Positions 9,757-19,162 are shown, counted from the stretch's first letter. The stretch: DNA of 64,000 nucleotides from Streptomyces sp. P3 (GCA_016893485.2 JAFEKX020000001.1:3906001-3970000); one strand, 5' to 3'. The notes: generated by a model from the sequence alone, not told the origin. Numbers and translations: made by a program.

Positions 9757-9948
9757 ATGCACCCGGACACCCACCTCGCGCTGCACCACGCCCGAGCCGC
9801 CGAACTCCACGCCCAGGCCGACGCCCACCGTCTCGCCGCCGAAGCCAAACCGCCGCGCGAACTCCGCACCCACCTCGGCTGGACCCTCGTGGAACTCGGC
9901 CTGCGGCTCGCCTCGGCGCCCGGTGGTACGAAGCCGGCGCTGGTCTAG
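9757..9948 (+). CDS. Small conserved hypothetical protein (63 aa)
   Basis: Intact small gene 15 bases after the regulator and probably co-transcribed with it. The sequence begins MHPDTHLALHHARAAELHAQ, is helical, and is rich in Ala, His and Leu. Small proteins with this opening are frequent beside HTH regulators in Streptomyces, but I know of no assigned function. Its stop overlaps the stop of the convergent S16 protease gene (CTAG at 9945-9948). Confidence 0.7.
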   Translation: MHPDTHLALHHARAAELHAQADAHRLAAEAKPPRELRTHLGWTLVELGLRLASAPGGTKPALV

Positions 9949-10738
9949 CAGCTCGGCACCGAACCCTTACCCGTCTCCAGCGCCTCCAGGGCGGACACCG
10001 CGCCCTTCAACGAGGTCACCGGAACCAGTCGTAGCCCCTTGGGGAGTTCCGACTTGGCGTCCGAGCACTCCGCCCTCGGCACCAGGAACACCGTCGCACC
10101 GTCCCGTCGCGCGGCCTGGGTCTTGAGGGCCACTCCCCCGACCGCGCCGACCGTACCGTCCGTGCCGATCGTCCCCGTACCGGCGATGGTGCGGCCCCCG
10201 TGAGGTCGCCGCCGCTGCCGTTGCCGTCGAGTTTGTCGATGATGCCCAGGGTGAACAGCAGGCCCGCGCTGGGGCCGCCGACGTCCGCGAGCTTCAGCGT
10301 GACCTTGACCTTCTTGTCGCTGAGGTGCAGGTAGTCGAGCGCGGCGGTGGTCGCGTCGTCCTGGGACTCCTGCATCTGCTCGGTGTTGTGCTGCTCGATC
10401 TCCTTGACGCTGTTGCCGCTGGGGTAGACCGAGTCGCGGGGCATGACCGCCCGGTCGGTGCGGAACCAGCTGTCGACCACATCGCTCAGCGAGACGTGCT
10501 GATCGGGTCCGGTCGCCTCGATCGTCGTCATGCGCAGCTGACCGCTCGTCCTCCGCACCGGCGCCCCGGAGATGGTGATCACCGGGGTGCCCCTGTTCTC
10601 GCCGAGCACGTTCGCGGTCAGACCGGGCTGCGCCAGCGAGAACGGCAGCGGCGCGAGACCCGCCGTGGCGAGCAGGGCCACGACGGGCAGAGCGCAGACG
10701 GCTACGGCCTGGGGGCGCGTGAGGCGAGAGAGGAGCAC
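9945..10738 (-). CDS. Lon-type (S16) serine protease, membrane-anchored (frame broken)
   Basis: Predicted signal anchor (VAVCALPVVALLATAGLAPL) followed by an S16 peptidase domain of about 260 residues in total. The serine of the Ser-Lys dyad lies in ADVGGPSAGLLFTLG and the lysine in GGVALKTQAARRDG. One G is missing near 10197 (ACGGGGG), so the C-terminal 85 residues are read in another frame, ending VPSC. No PDZ domain is obvious in this short form, although longer relatives carry one. Secreted S16 proteases of this class are common in actinobacteria; their substrates are unknown. Confidence 0.82.
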
Positions 10739-10771
10739 GGGATCAATCTAACGCGACCGCCAGCACCGCCC

Positions 10772-10904
10772 GGGAGCCGGTCAGGTCATGCCGGGACGGG
10801 GCGCGGCACTTGCAGACGCGGAGGCAGTCAGGCCATGTCTCGCGGGCGGGAGCCGGTCAGGTCATGCCACGGGGGCGCTTGCGTCCGGGAGCCAGGCAGG
10901 TCAC
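10772..10904. repeat. Short direct repeats upstream of S16 gene
   Basis: An exact 21-base repeat that begins GGGAGCCGGTCAGGTCATG occurs at 10772-10792 and 10848-10868. A degenerate copy lies at 10887-10904, and another weak relative near 10820. Copies are 76 and 39 bases apart. The function is unknown; the repeats sit in the gap between two minus-strand genes, downstream of the IclR regulator. Confidence 0.6.
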
Positions 10905-10955
10905 AGGGGGCGGCGCGTGTACCGCCCGCCCCCGCCCGCCCCGACTCAGCGCAAC

Positions 10956-11603
10956 TCAGCGCAGTGCCTCCGCGACCTCGCGTGCCGCGTCGACCACTCT
11001 CGGGCCGACCCGCTCCGGTACCGCGTCCGCCAGCATCACGACGCCGACGCTGCCCTCGACGCCCGTGACGCCCAGCAGGGAGCCGCCGCGCCGCTCGCTC
11101 CGGCCTCCAACTCGCCGTGTGTCAGGGTGTATCCGGGTTCGTCGGCGGCCTGGTGCCGGGCGGCGAGGATCGCGCGGCCGGCCGCTCCCGGTCCAGGGGG
11201 TGGCGGAAGCCGGCGCGGTAGGCCACGTGGTAGTCGGTCCAGGTCGGTTCGACCACGGCGACGGCGAGGGCGTCCGCGCCGTCGACCAGGGTGAGGTGAG
11301 CGGTCGCCCCGATGTCCTCGGCCAGCGAGCGCAGCGCGGGAGCGCTGCTTCCCGTACCAGGGGATGCACCTGGCGGCCGAGCCGCAGCACGCCGAGTCCC
11401 ACGCGGGCCCGGCCGCCCAGGTCACGGCGTACGAGGGCGTGCTGTTCGAGGGTCGCCAGCAACCGGTACACGACGGTCCGGTTGACGCCCAGTTTGTTGG
11501 ACAGTTCGGTGACGGTCAGCCCGTGGTCCGTATCGGCCAGCAGTTTGAGGACGCGCAGTCCCCGGTCGAGCGTCTGGGAGGTCTCCGCGGTCACGACGCC
11601 CAC
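10956..11603 (-). CDS. IclR-family transcriptional regulator (frame broken)
   Basis: N-terminal winged HTH (QTLDRGLRVLKLLADTDHGL; ELSNKLGVNRTVVYRLLATL) and a C-terminal effector domain, about 215 residues. The frame shifts near 11342, 11192 and 11096. Stitching the frames gives the expected effector domain, including HLTLVDGADALAVAVVEP and AAGRAILAARHQ, and an end EVAEALR at the TGA at 10956. No target operon adjoins it: the upstream gap is 349 bases and the next gene, a helicase, is on the same strand. Confidence 0.83.
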   Translation of the reverse strand: MGVVTAETSQTLDRGLRVLKLLADTDHGLTVTELSNKLGVNRTVVYRLLATLEQHALVRRDLGGRARVGLGVLRLGRQVHPLVREAALPRCARWPRTSGRPLTSPWSTARTPSPSPWSNRPGPTTTWPTAPASATPWTGSGRPRDPRRPAPGRRRTRIHPDTRRVGGRSERRGGSLLGVTGVEGSVGVVMLADAVPERVGPRVVDAAREVAEALR

Positions 11604-11952
11604 TCCTTAAGTGGTGAGGTCGGCGGCTCCTCAGCGACGGATGCGTCACCGAGTCCCGTCAGTGACGCGCTTCAGAGGCCGCCGATCGGCGAGGCGGCCC
11701 GGCGTGTCCGGGCCCAGTCGCTTCACGGCTGCGCTCCGCGGCGGCGCTGCCACGGGGCGTGTGCGTAGCGGGACACTAGCGAAGCCGGTTCGCTGAGCGG
11801 AAGTCTCCGTCCAGAATCCGGGCACCGGCTGGTACGGACCGGTACCCCTTCATGTCGATATGTCCTGATGTCCTGACCTGCGGATCGATCCTGCGCGGAT
11901 TCCGCACAGATGTGCTGAACGGCCGACGGAATCCGTACGGATCTGCTGGGGA
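11604..11952. other. Intergenic region between helicase and IclR genes
   Basis: No gene is supported here. A 9-base inverted repeat (CGGATTCCG/CGGAATCCG, about 11898-11937, 22-base loop) lies just downstream of the helicase stop and may be a weak terminator. The remainder presumably includes the IclR promoter; no clear -10/-35 pair stands out. Confidence 0.4.
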
Positions 11953-13761
11953 TCACTTCATGCGCGTGGCCCACTCCTGGACCTTCGCGATGCGCTGCCG
12001 CAGCTGCCCGGCCGTGGCCTCGGCGCTCGGCGGTCCGCCGCAGGTGCGGCGCAGTTCGGTGTGGATGACGCCGTGCGGTTTGCCGGTCTGGTGCACGTAC
12101 GCGGAGACCATGGTGTTGAGCGACTTCCGCAGCTCCATCATCTCCTTGTGGGAGACGACGGGCCGCCGCTCGGCGGGCAGTTCGAGGAGGTCGGCCTCCT
12201 CGTCCGGCTTCTTGCGGCTGTGCGCGATCTGCCGGGCCTGCCGCTTCTGGAGCAGCATCTGCACCTGGTCGGGTTCGAGCAGTCCGGGGATGCCGAGGTA
12301 GTCCTGCTCCTCCTCGCTCCCCGGGTGCGCCTGCATGCCGAACTCGGCGCCGTCGTAGAGGACACGGTCGAAGACGGCCTCGGACTCCAGCGCCTCGAAG
12401 GAGAACTGCTCCTGCTCGCCGGTGTCCTCGTCCTCCTCCTTGTTCGCCTCCTCCATCTCCTTCTCGGACTCGGCGTACGGGTCCTCCTCGCCCTCCTTCT
12501 TCGGCTTGTCGAGGGCGTGGTCCCGCTCCACCTCCATCTCGTTGGCGAAGGTGAGGAGGTCGGGGACGGTCGGCAGGAACACGGACGCGGTCTCGCCGCG
12601 CCGCCGGGACCGCACGAAACGGCCGACGGCCTGGGCGAAGAAGAGCGGGGTGGAGATGGTGGTGGCGTAGACCCCGACGGCGAGCCGAGGCACGTCGACG
12701 CCCTCGGACACCATCCGCACCGCGACCATCCACCGGTCGTTGCTCGCCGCGAAGTCGTCGATGCGCTTGGAGGCACCGGTGTCGTCCGACAGCACGACGG
12801 TCGCCTTGGAGCCGGTGATCTCGCGGATCAGCTTGGCGTAGGCGCGCGCCGAGTCCTGGTCGGTGGCGATGACGAGGGCACCGGCGTCCGGGATGCCCTT
12901 CCGGACCTCGGTCAGCCGCTGGTCGGCGGCGCGCAGCACGCTCGGCATCCACTCGCCGCGCGCGTCCAGCGCCGTACGCCAGGCCTGACTGATCGCGTCC
13001 TTCGTCATCGGCTCGCCGAGCCGCGCGGCGATCTCGTCACCGGCCTTGGTCCGCCAGCGCATGTTGCCGCTGTAGGAAAGGAAGATGACGGGCCGGACGA
13101 CGCCGTCGGAGAGCGCGGAGCCGTAGCCGTAGGTGTAGTCGGCGGAGGACCGCCGGATCCCGTCCTTCCCTTCCTCGTACGTGACGAAGGGGATGGGATT
13201 GGTGTCCGACCGGAACGGCGTACCGGTGAGCGCGAGCCGTCGCGTGGCCGGCTCGAAGGCCTCCAGGCATGCCTCGCCCCAGGACTTGGAGTCACCGGCG
13301 TGGTGGATCTCGTCGAGGATGACGAGCGTCTTGCGCTGCTCGACGCGGTTGCGGTGCAGCATCGGCCGTACGCCGACACCCGCGTACGTGACCGCGACGC
13401 CCTGGTAGTCCTTGCCGATCGGCCCCGCGCTGTACTCGGGGTCCAGCTTGATCCCTATCCGCGCGGCCGCCTCAGCCCACTGCTTCTTCAGGTGCTCGGT
13501 CGGCGCGACCACGGTCACCTGCTGCACGACGTGGTGGTGCAGCAGCCAGGAGGCGAGGGTGAGCGCGAAGGTGGTCTTGCCGGCACCGGGGGTCGCGACC
13601 GCGAGGAAGTCCCGCGGCTGCTCCTGGACATACCTCTCCATGGCCCCCTGCTGCCAGGCCCGCAGCTTGCTCGCGGTGCCCCAGGGGGCGCGGCCGGGGA
13701 AGGCCGGGGACAGGTGATGGGAGGAGGCGGAAGCGGACGAGGAGGCGGCGGTAGTAGTCAC
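11953..13761 (-). CDS. Superfamily 2 DEIH-box helicase
   Basis: Intact protein of 602 residues. Walker A is ATPGAGKTT (about residue 57), the DEIH box is LVILDEIHHAGD, motif III is LALTGTPFRSDT, and motif VI is FAQAVGRFVRSRRRG. This resembles the XPB/type-III-restriction helicase class. An acidic low-complexity insert (KKEGEEDPYAESEKEMEE region, about residues 435-465) interrupts the C-terminal half. Such stand-alone helicases are conserved in Streptomyces, with a probable role in DNA repair or remodelling. No restriction methylase or nuclease gene is nearby, so a defence role is not supported. Confidence 0.88.
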   Translation of the reverse strand: MTTTAASSSASASSHHLSPAFPGRAPWGTASKLRAWQQGAMERYVQEQPRDFLAVATPGAGKTTFALTLASWLLHHHVVQQVTVVAPTEHLKKQWAEAAARIGIKLDPEYSAGPIGKDYQGVAVTYAGVGVRPMLHRNRVEQRKTLVILDEIHHAGDSKSWGEACLEAFEPATRRLALTGTPFRSDTNPIPFVTYEEGKDGIRRSSADYTYGYGSALSDGVVRPVIFLSYSGNMRWRTKAGDEIAARLGEPMTKDAISQAWRTALDARGEWMPSVLRAADQRLTEVRKGIPDAGALVIATDQDSARAYAKLIREITGSKATVVLSDDTGASKRIDDFAASNDRWMVAVRMVSEGVDVPRLAVGVYATTISTPLFFAQAVGRFVRSRRRGETASVFLPTVPDLLTFANEMEVERDHALDKPKKEGEEDPYAESEKEMEEANKEEDEDTGEQEQFSFEALESEAVFDRVLYDGAEFGMQAHPGSEEEQDYLGIPGLLEPDQVQMLLQKRQARQIAHSRKKPDEEADLLELPAERRPVVSHKEMMELRKSLNTMVSAYVHQTGKPHGVIHTELRRTCGGPPSAEATAGQLRQRIAKVQEWATRMK

Positions 13762-13878
13762 GGTCTCCGGGTTCGTGGGTAGGGCTGCTCGGCTACGTAT
13801 GACAACCGGGCCACCCTACCGGCGGCCCGGCGGTGTCAACGCGCGGACGACGCCGGGGCGGCGGGGGTGGGACTGACG

Positions 13879-14415
13879 TCACACCGGCTGTCCGGCGAGA
13901 CCGCGCAACGCCTCCGCGATCACCCCCCACGTCCCCCTGCTCCCCGAGGCCACGGCGATGACCAGGTCGTATGCCCGGTCCTGGTCCACCCCGGCGGGAT
14001 CGACCCCGTTCACGGCGAGGAAGGTCGCGGCGGCGAGCCACGCGGTGCGTTTGTTGCCGTCGACGAGGGGGTGGTTCGTGGCGAGGGCGTGCAGCAGCGC
14101 GGCGGCCTGCTCGTACAGGTCCGTGTAGGCCGCCGTCCCGAACATACGAGCACGCGGCCGATGCACCGCCGAGGCGAACAGCCCCGGCTCCCGCACCTCG
14201 GGCGCCCGACCGCCGAACGCGATCCGCGCGATGTCGACGACTTCACCGACGGTGAGATGCCGGTGGTCGGAGACCTCGACGCCGTCCGGGCCGACGGTCC
14301 CGGTGTCGTCCGGGCCGGCGGGCCCGGTGTGGTCCGAGCCGGCGGGCCCGGTGTGGTCCGAGCCGGAAACCCCGATGCCGTCCCGGCCGGAGGCGGCCCC
14401 GCTGTCGTCCGTCAT
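13879..14415 (-). CDS. Doc-type (Fic fold) toxin
   Basis: Toxin of a type II toxin-antitoxin pair. The Fic/Doc active-site motif is complete as HPLVDGNKRTAW (family HxFx(D/N)GNKR), placing it in the Doc subfamily, which inactivates EF-Tu by phosphorylation. The family opening motif HRHLTVGEVVDIARIAFGG is near residue 53. Residues about 10-50 form an unusual repeat-rich extension (see 14290-14361). The ATG at 14415 overlaps the antitoxin stop (ATGA), a common coupling in such operons. The protein is 178 residues, longer than typical Doc (about 125) because of the extension. Confidence 0.88.
   Translation of the reverse strand: MTDDSGAASGRDGIGVSGSDHTGPAGSDHTGPAGPDDTGTVGPDGVEVSDHRHLTVGEVVDIARIAFGGRAPEVREPGLFASAVHRPRARMFGTAAYTDLYEQAAALLHALATNHPLVDGNKRTAWLAAATFLAVNGVDPAGVDQDRAYDLVIAVASGSRGTWGVIAEALRGLAGQPV
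14290..14361 (-). repeat. 24-base tandem repeat inside the Doc gene
   Basis: Two identical 24-base units (14314-14337 and 14338-14361) are flanked by degenerate copies on both sides (14290-14313 and 14362 on). In protein they encode an 8-residue motif of the type GSDHTGPA, GSDHTGPA, GPDDTGTV, GPDGVEVS. The segment is Gly/Asp/Pro-rich and probably disordered. The number of units is likely to vary between strains. Confidence 0.75.
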
Positions 14416-14635
14416 TCGCCAAGCCTCCTCAACAGTTCGGCGTGCGCGACGGCAAGCCGCCCGGCAGCCGCCCGCACCGGGGCACCCGCCTCCTCCAGAT
14501 ACCTGGCTACGGCGTCCCGCACGAGGCCTCCGGCGGTTGACCGGTGGCGTCGGCCAGGTCGTCGAGGGCCTGCTGGAGGGCGGGGTCGAGACCTGGCTGG
14601 GGTTGGTCCGGGAGGTGGGAGGTCGGCTGGGGCAT
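14412..14635 (-). CDS. Antitoxin partner of Doc (frame broken)
   Basis: Small protein of about 74 residues encoded directly before doc. The start ATG at 14635 gives MPQPTSHLPDQPQPGLDPAL. One base is missing near 14537. Restoring it gives GGLVRDAVARYLEEAGAPV, an amphipathic segment like the C-terminal half of many ribbon-helix-helix or Phd-like antitoxins, ending LLRRLGE. Its stop overlaps the toxin start. The function is inferred from the operon position; the family is not recognised with certainty. Confidence 0.7.
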
Positions 14636-14753
14636 GAGGTGAGGGTAGGGGCGGGGCTCACCAGCGGGCGACGGGATATCGCGGGAAGGCCGGTCCACGG
14701 CTCGGCGCTCCTCCCGGTCACCCTTCAACGGCACCGGGCGGCGCCACCCGAGG

Positions 14754-16212
14754 TCACCGCGTTTCCGTCCGCACGCGGGTCGCCACCCACGCCCCCGCAA
14801 GCGCCACCGCCGCCATCGGCAGGAACACCGCGGCGAAGGCGGCCGGATGGGACCCGCTGCCGCCCGCGGAGCCGACCGTGTGCCCGACCGTGCCGCCGCC
14901 CAGCGCGCCGAACGCGGCTCCGCCGATGGAGAGCAGCACGGCGTTCGAGAGCCCGTCGGAGATCTGCAGCGCGGCCGAGTTGGTGCCGGCCTCCGCCGGG
15001 GCGGACAGCTGGAGCAGCAGCACGCTGGTCGACGAGGTCACCAGCCCCATCCCGAAACACCCGAACGCCCACGCGACGGCGACGATCCACGCGGGCACGG
15101 AAGGGATGAGGACGCTCGGCGCCCCGGCGATGGCGGCGGCCACCAGCACCATCCCGAACGTCATCAGCCGTTCCCGGTACGGTTCGAGCCCCGCCCGGGA
15201 CTGCACCCACGACCCGACCGCCCACGTCCCGCCGCCCGCCGCGAGCGAGAACCCGGCCAGCGTTGGCGACAGCCCCCGCTGCGTGACGAGCATCAACGGC
15301 ACGAAGGACTCCGCCGAGATGAACGACCCGGCGGCCACCCCGCGCAGCAGCACGACGGAGGGCAGCCCGCGCGCCGCCCGGTACGTCCCGCGCGGCAGCA
15401 GCCCGAGCACGGCGGGCACGAGCAGCGCGACACCGGCGACGGCCGGCACGAGCGAGGCCCACCGCAGATCCTGAGCGGCGTACTGCACGAGCCCGGCGCC
15501 GAGCGAGATCCCCAGAGCGAGCCGGATTCGACGCCTGTCGAACGGCAGGGTGACGCACCCGGCGAGGACACGGGCCCGGCCGCCCGCCGCCGTATCTGCG
15601 GCAGCGCGAGGGCCAGCGGGAACACCACGAGCACGGGAATCCCGACGAACACCCACCGCCACCCCAGCTGCTCGGTCACCGCCCCGGCGGCCAACGGCCC
15701 GACGATGGACGGCACGACCCAGCCGGCGGCGAACGCGGCCATGATGGCGGGCCGCAACCGCTCGGAGTACGCCCGCCCCACCACCACATACAAAGCAACG
15801 ATGACCAGCCCACCCCGAGCCCCTGCACGGCCCGCCCCAGGATGAACACCCACATGACCTGAGCGGTCCCGGCCACCACCAGCCCCGCCGCGAACGCCCC
15901 GATCCCCGTGGTCAACGCCCCGAGCGGCCCCCGCCGATCCGACCACTGCCCGGCGAACACCATCCCGAAGAGACTGGTCGTGAAGTACCCCGAGAACGCG
16001 AACGCGTACAACGACACCCCGCCCAGCTCCCGAGCGGCAACCGGCATCGCCGTCCCCACTGCCGTCGCCTCAAAGGCGATCAGCAGCACGACGGACACGA
16101 TCCCCACACTGAGCGCCCGATGCGGCCGCCCCCACACGGAGTCACGGCACTCGTCGGCCAGGTCAGCAGCGGTGTTCGTGACATCGGCGTCACGGGGTTC
16201 GAGGACGGTCAT
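14754..16212 (-). CDS. MFS multidrug-type exporter (frame broken)
   Basis: Major facilitator protein of about 485 residues with 12-14 membrane segments. The N-terminal half contains the motif-A-like loop FAGQWSDRRGPLGAL after helix 2 and the helix-4 Arg in ILGRAVQGLGGG. The frame breaks near 15820 and near 15585, both in C/G-rich runs; all three pieces are typical MFS sequence. The start MTVLEPRDADVTNT at 16212 is preferred over upstream starts. The final membrane segment ends AGAWVATRVRTETR. The substrate is unknown. No adjacent regulator is on the same strand. Confidence 0.83.
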
Positions 16213-16421
16213 GCCGGCCAGCGTAAGGTCCACAGCCCGGGTTGACCCCTGTCGGAAGTCGGTCCCCACCTGAGACCTTGGTCGTACGACCGGCCCACCT
16301 GAGTCCCCTCCCCGGAGCCGTCCCCTCCCGATTCATGAACGGCGTATGGCAGTCCCGTTGCACCACCCCCGGCCCCCTTGTCCGGCCCCACCCCCGGCCC
16401 TACGGTCAACTCACCCAACAC

Positions 16422-16496
16422 GGCCGTGTGCCCGAGTGGTTCAGGGACTCGCCTGCAAAGCGAGTTACGCGGGTTCGATTCCCGCCACGGCCTCCA
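16422..16496 (+). tRNA. tRNA-Cys (GCA)
   Basis: The cloverleaf is complete. The acceptor GGCCGTG pairs with CACGGCC, then discriminator T and an encoded CCA at 16494-16496. The anticodon stem CTCGC/GCGAG encloses CTGCAAA with anticodon GCA. The T arm GCGGG-TTCGATT-CCCGC is canonical. No integrase or repeated 3' fragment is seen nearby. Confidence 0.95.
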
Positions 16497-16599
16497 GTAG
16501 TGCGTCGGACCGGTATGTCCCAGGGGCGATCCGGCCGGCGACCGCAGTGGCGATTCGAGCAACCTCCGTAGGCGTCCAGTCGTCTTGTTGGGCGTGGAG

Positions 16600-16985
16600 A
16601 TGGTGAAGCTGGATGCCGTGGTGACATGGGTCGACGCGCGCAGTGCGTTGCCTTCCAGTGGTACGCCGGTCGCGGCCGCGATCACCGGGCGGTATCCGGT
16701 GGACAGCGACGCCGAGTCCGACACCGCGCTGGGGAGGAGTTCTGGCTGGTGCGGCCGATGTACTTCACGACGCTGCACTTCGGCGAGGACGGGACGGAGC
16801 ACCGGGACTGCTTCGTCGACTCCGACGGGGTCGTCCGGCTGCCCTACGGCCTCGACAGTGCCGAGACCGTGACCCACTGGGCCGAACTGCCCACCCTGCC
16901 AGGCGGGTTGGCGGTCCGCGCGGTCCTCGGGGAGGGCGTACCGGCAGCCCTCCACAGCGCGTGGAGCGCTCAGCCTCGTACCTGA
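16600..16985 (+). CDS. Hypothetical protein (frame broken)
   Basis: Reconstructed protein of about 128 residues. It starts MVKLDAVVTWVDARSALPSS and, after a frame break near 16730, continues GEEFWLVRPMYFTTLHFGED and DCFVDSDGVVRLPYGLDSAE to the TGA at 16983. I do not recognise a family. It looks like a small soluble beta-rich protein, and both halves have protein-like composition. It ends one base before the convergent DinB-like gene. Confidence 0.6.
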
Positions 16986-16986
16986 C

Positions 16987-17694
16987 TCATCTCCGCGCCC
17001 GCCACAGATCCCGCAACAGCGCGATCTCCGCCATGTGATGGATGAACTCCAGGTTGGACCCCGCCACCACGTCGATGTACGGGTCGTCAGGGTCCGAGCC
17101 GTACGGGTACTGGGAGAAGCCGATCTCGTTCAGCTGGTCCTCCGTGACCGTCGCTACGGCCGCGCGCCAGCGGTCGATCACCGGCCAGAAGCTGTCCAGG
17201 GCCAGGGTGGCCGACGGGGTGAAGTCGACCATCCGCTTGGGGTCCTGGCTGCGGGCGCCGAACGTCCACTCCCACGCCCCCGCGAACTGGAAGTGCAGGT
17301 GGCCCAAGCGCCACGCGATCGTCGTGATCGGGGTGACGTCGGGCTCCGGTTCGCCTTCGTGGGCGAGGATCTGCTCGACGCGTTCGACGGTCACGCTCCA
17401 GTCGTCGGCGATCTTGTCGACGGTCATGCCGTCGGCGGCCTGGCGGGCCACCTCCGCGTACTCGCTCGCCGGGATGTCCGCCGCGCCGAGGTCGAGCACC
17501 CACTCCCCCGGTCCGAACGCCCTCGGTGTCACCGCCTCGCTCCGGCGTCGGAGCGACCAGCAGTCGGGGGCCGGCTCCCAGAGGTACTCCTCGTCGCCGA
17601 GTCCCGTCAGGCGGACCTGGGCCATCTCCCGGGCCTTGTCGAACTGCTCCAGGAGCACGCTCAGGCGGTCGGTCCGTGTGGTCCCGGTGTCCAT
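16987..17694 (-). CDS. DinB-superfamily protein
   Basis: Intact 235-residue protein of the DinB/YfiT four-helix-bundle superfamily, which in actinobacteria includes mycothiol-dependent enzymes. Visible features are an N-terminal helix LSVLLEQFDKAREMAQVRL, the segment ITTIAWRLGHLHFQFAGAW with a likely metal-ligand histidine pair, and a late EFIHHMAEIALLRDLWR with two further histidines. Together these match the three-histidine metal site of the superfamily. The reaction and thiol partner are not predictable from sequence. Confidence 0.8.
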   Translation of the reverse strand: MDTGTTRTDRLSVLLEQFDKAREMAQVRLTGLGDEEYLWEPAPDCWSLRRRSEAVTPRAFGPGEWVLDLGAADIPASEYAEVARQAADGMTVDKIADDWSVTVERVEQILAHEGEPEPDVTPITTIAWRLGHLHFQFAGAWEWTFGARSQDPKRMVDFTPSATLALDSFWPVIDRWRAAVATVTEDQLNEIGFSQYPYGSDPDDPYIDVVAGSNLEFIHHMAEIALLRDLWRARR

Positions 17695-17869
17695 GTCTGG
17701 TTCCCCTCGCCCGTGCGCCGTCCCGCGACGCGCACCCCACCACGGTCACGTGGAAGGTAGCCGCTCGTCCCACCCGGCGCGAACGAATTCCCCGGCCGAC
17801 CGCACGCCCTTCAGAGCGCCGGCAGGGACCAGGGGGCCGGTGCGATTCACCGACAGCCGCCCGCGCCCG

Positions 17870-19036
17870 TCACAGCACTCCGCCCGCCTCGTCCTGGAAC
17901 GCCTCCGTCCAGTAGTGGCCGCCGTCCGTCCGGGCGCGCGTCACCGTCGGGTCCACCTTCGACAGGGTCTGGAGCATCGTCGTCGCCAACTGGTCGTACG
18001 CCTCCGCCGTCAGCTCGCCGGACAGCTCCGCGTCGATCGCCCTCTCGCGGTGGAGCAGCCACAGGGTGAAGGCGAGGGTCGAGACGTCCGTGTTGAGGGG
18101 AGCCAGGGTCGCCTCCGGCTCGCTCCAGGTGAGGATCTCGCCCGTCGCGCCGTCCACCACCAGGCTGTTGTCCTCCATGAGGTAACCGAGGCGGATCAAC
18201 TCGTCGGCGCGGGGCGGGAGTTCCTCGGCGGGCTCGTCCTCGTAGAACTCGGTCAGGGTGGGGAGCAGGACGTCCGTGTCGAGTTGGAAGAGGAACGCGT
18301 CCTCGGGCAGGCCCGTCTCGCGGAGGAAGCGGCGGGTCGGCTCGTGGGTGAGGGTGGCGGGGAAGTCGACCTCCTCGAAGCGGGCGACCGTGCCCAGGCC
18401 GAACTCCTGGTCCAGCAGGCGGGCCGGGATGTCCAGGGTCAGGCCCCATGTCGTGCCGGGGCCCGCGACGAGCGCGAGGGGGCGGATCAGGGCCGCCGCC
18501 TTCCAGAACGGGGGCACCTCGCCGTCCGTCTCCGACTCGAACACCGCGAGCAGCTGGCGGGACGCCTCCGCCGCGGTCTTCGTGCCGTGCCGGCCCTCGT
18601 AGGACGCGAACTGGCCGCGCAGGTCGGTCAGTTCGTCGGTCGTCGTGGTGAAGCGGGTCAGCGTCTCGATCGACGGGGCCAGCGGGTCGGCCTCCATCAG
18701 GTCCGGGCGGTCGTGGAAGAAGTACGTCGTCGCGATCTCACCCGTCTCGCCGTCCAGCAGGATCGACTCCGCCTCGCCGCCGTCGGGTCCCCGGAGCGCG
18801 CCTATCACCAGCTGGTCCCGGAGCTCCTCGGCCAGCGGGTCGGGGTCGCCCAGCGAGTCCGCCACCGTCCGCAGGCCCGCCCTGCGCAGCTCCTCGAACG
18901 TCAACAGGCCGCTGTCGCCCGGCAGTCCGGGACCGGTCAGCCAGCGGCGCGTGGACGCGTGGGTGACGTACGGATCGAGGTCGTCCTCGGTCAATGTGAT
19001 CGTGATCGCCGTGGAACCGGCGTCGGTCCTGCTCAT
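17870..19036 (-). CDS. Tandem SUKH-like (SUKH-4) protein
   Basis: Intact 388-residue protein made of two similar halves. Each has a SUKH-4-like course: a start such as YVTHASTRRWLTGPGLPGD or FPATLTHEPTRRFLRETGLP, then RADELIRLGYLMEDNSLVVD-like strands and a 'DGETGEI/DGATGEI' turn. SUKH proteins often act as immunity proteins for polymorphic toxins. No toxin gene lies next to it; the neighbours are a DinB-like protein and a kinase. The start MSRTDAGSTAI at 19036 is chosen because upstream codons lack similarity. Whether it is an immunity protein here is unproven. Confidence 0.72.
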   Translation of the reverse strand: MSRTDAGSTAITITLTEDDLDPYVTHASTRRWLTGPGLPGDSGLLTFEELRRAGLRTVADSLGDPDPLAEELRDQLVIGALRGPDGGEAESILLDGETGEIATTYFFHDRPDLMEADPLAPSIETLTRFTTTTDELTDLRGQFASYEGRHGTKTAAEASRQLLAVFESETDGEVPPFWKAAALIRPLALVAGPGTTWGLTLDIPARLLDQEFGLGTVARFEEVDFPATLTHEPTRRFLRETGLPEDAFLFQLDTDVLLPTLTEFYEDEPAEELPPRADELIRLGYLMEDNSLVVDGATGEILTWSEPEATLAPLNTDVSTLAFTLWLLHRERAIDAELSGELTAEAYDQLATTMLQTLSKVDPTVTRARTDGGHYWTEAFQDEAGGVL

Positions 19037-19162
19037 CGTTCCCCGTGCATGAAACTTCCCCGTGCGGCCTCGGTGTCCCGCTGGCGTCCCCACTGCCCAG
19101 AACACTACGCGGCACCACTGACAACGGCCCTGACCAGCCAGAACGCCCGGAAATACGAAGCG

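Noticed and set aside
11898..11937. Terminator after the helicase gene
   Set aside because: The 9-base stem has a 22-base loop and no T-run; kept only as a remark in the gap description.
11953..14635. Helicase plus Doc pair as a defence island
   Set aside because: The helicase is a common stand-alone Streptomyces protein and no nuclease, methylase or sensor gene is present; proximity alone is weak.
16422..16496. tRNA-Cys as a phage or ICE attachment site
   Set aside because: No integrase, no repeated tRNA 3' end and no foreign-looking block adjoin it.
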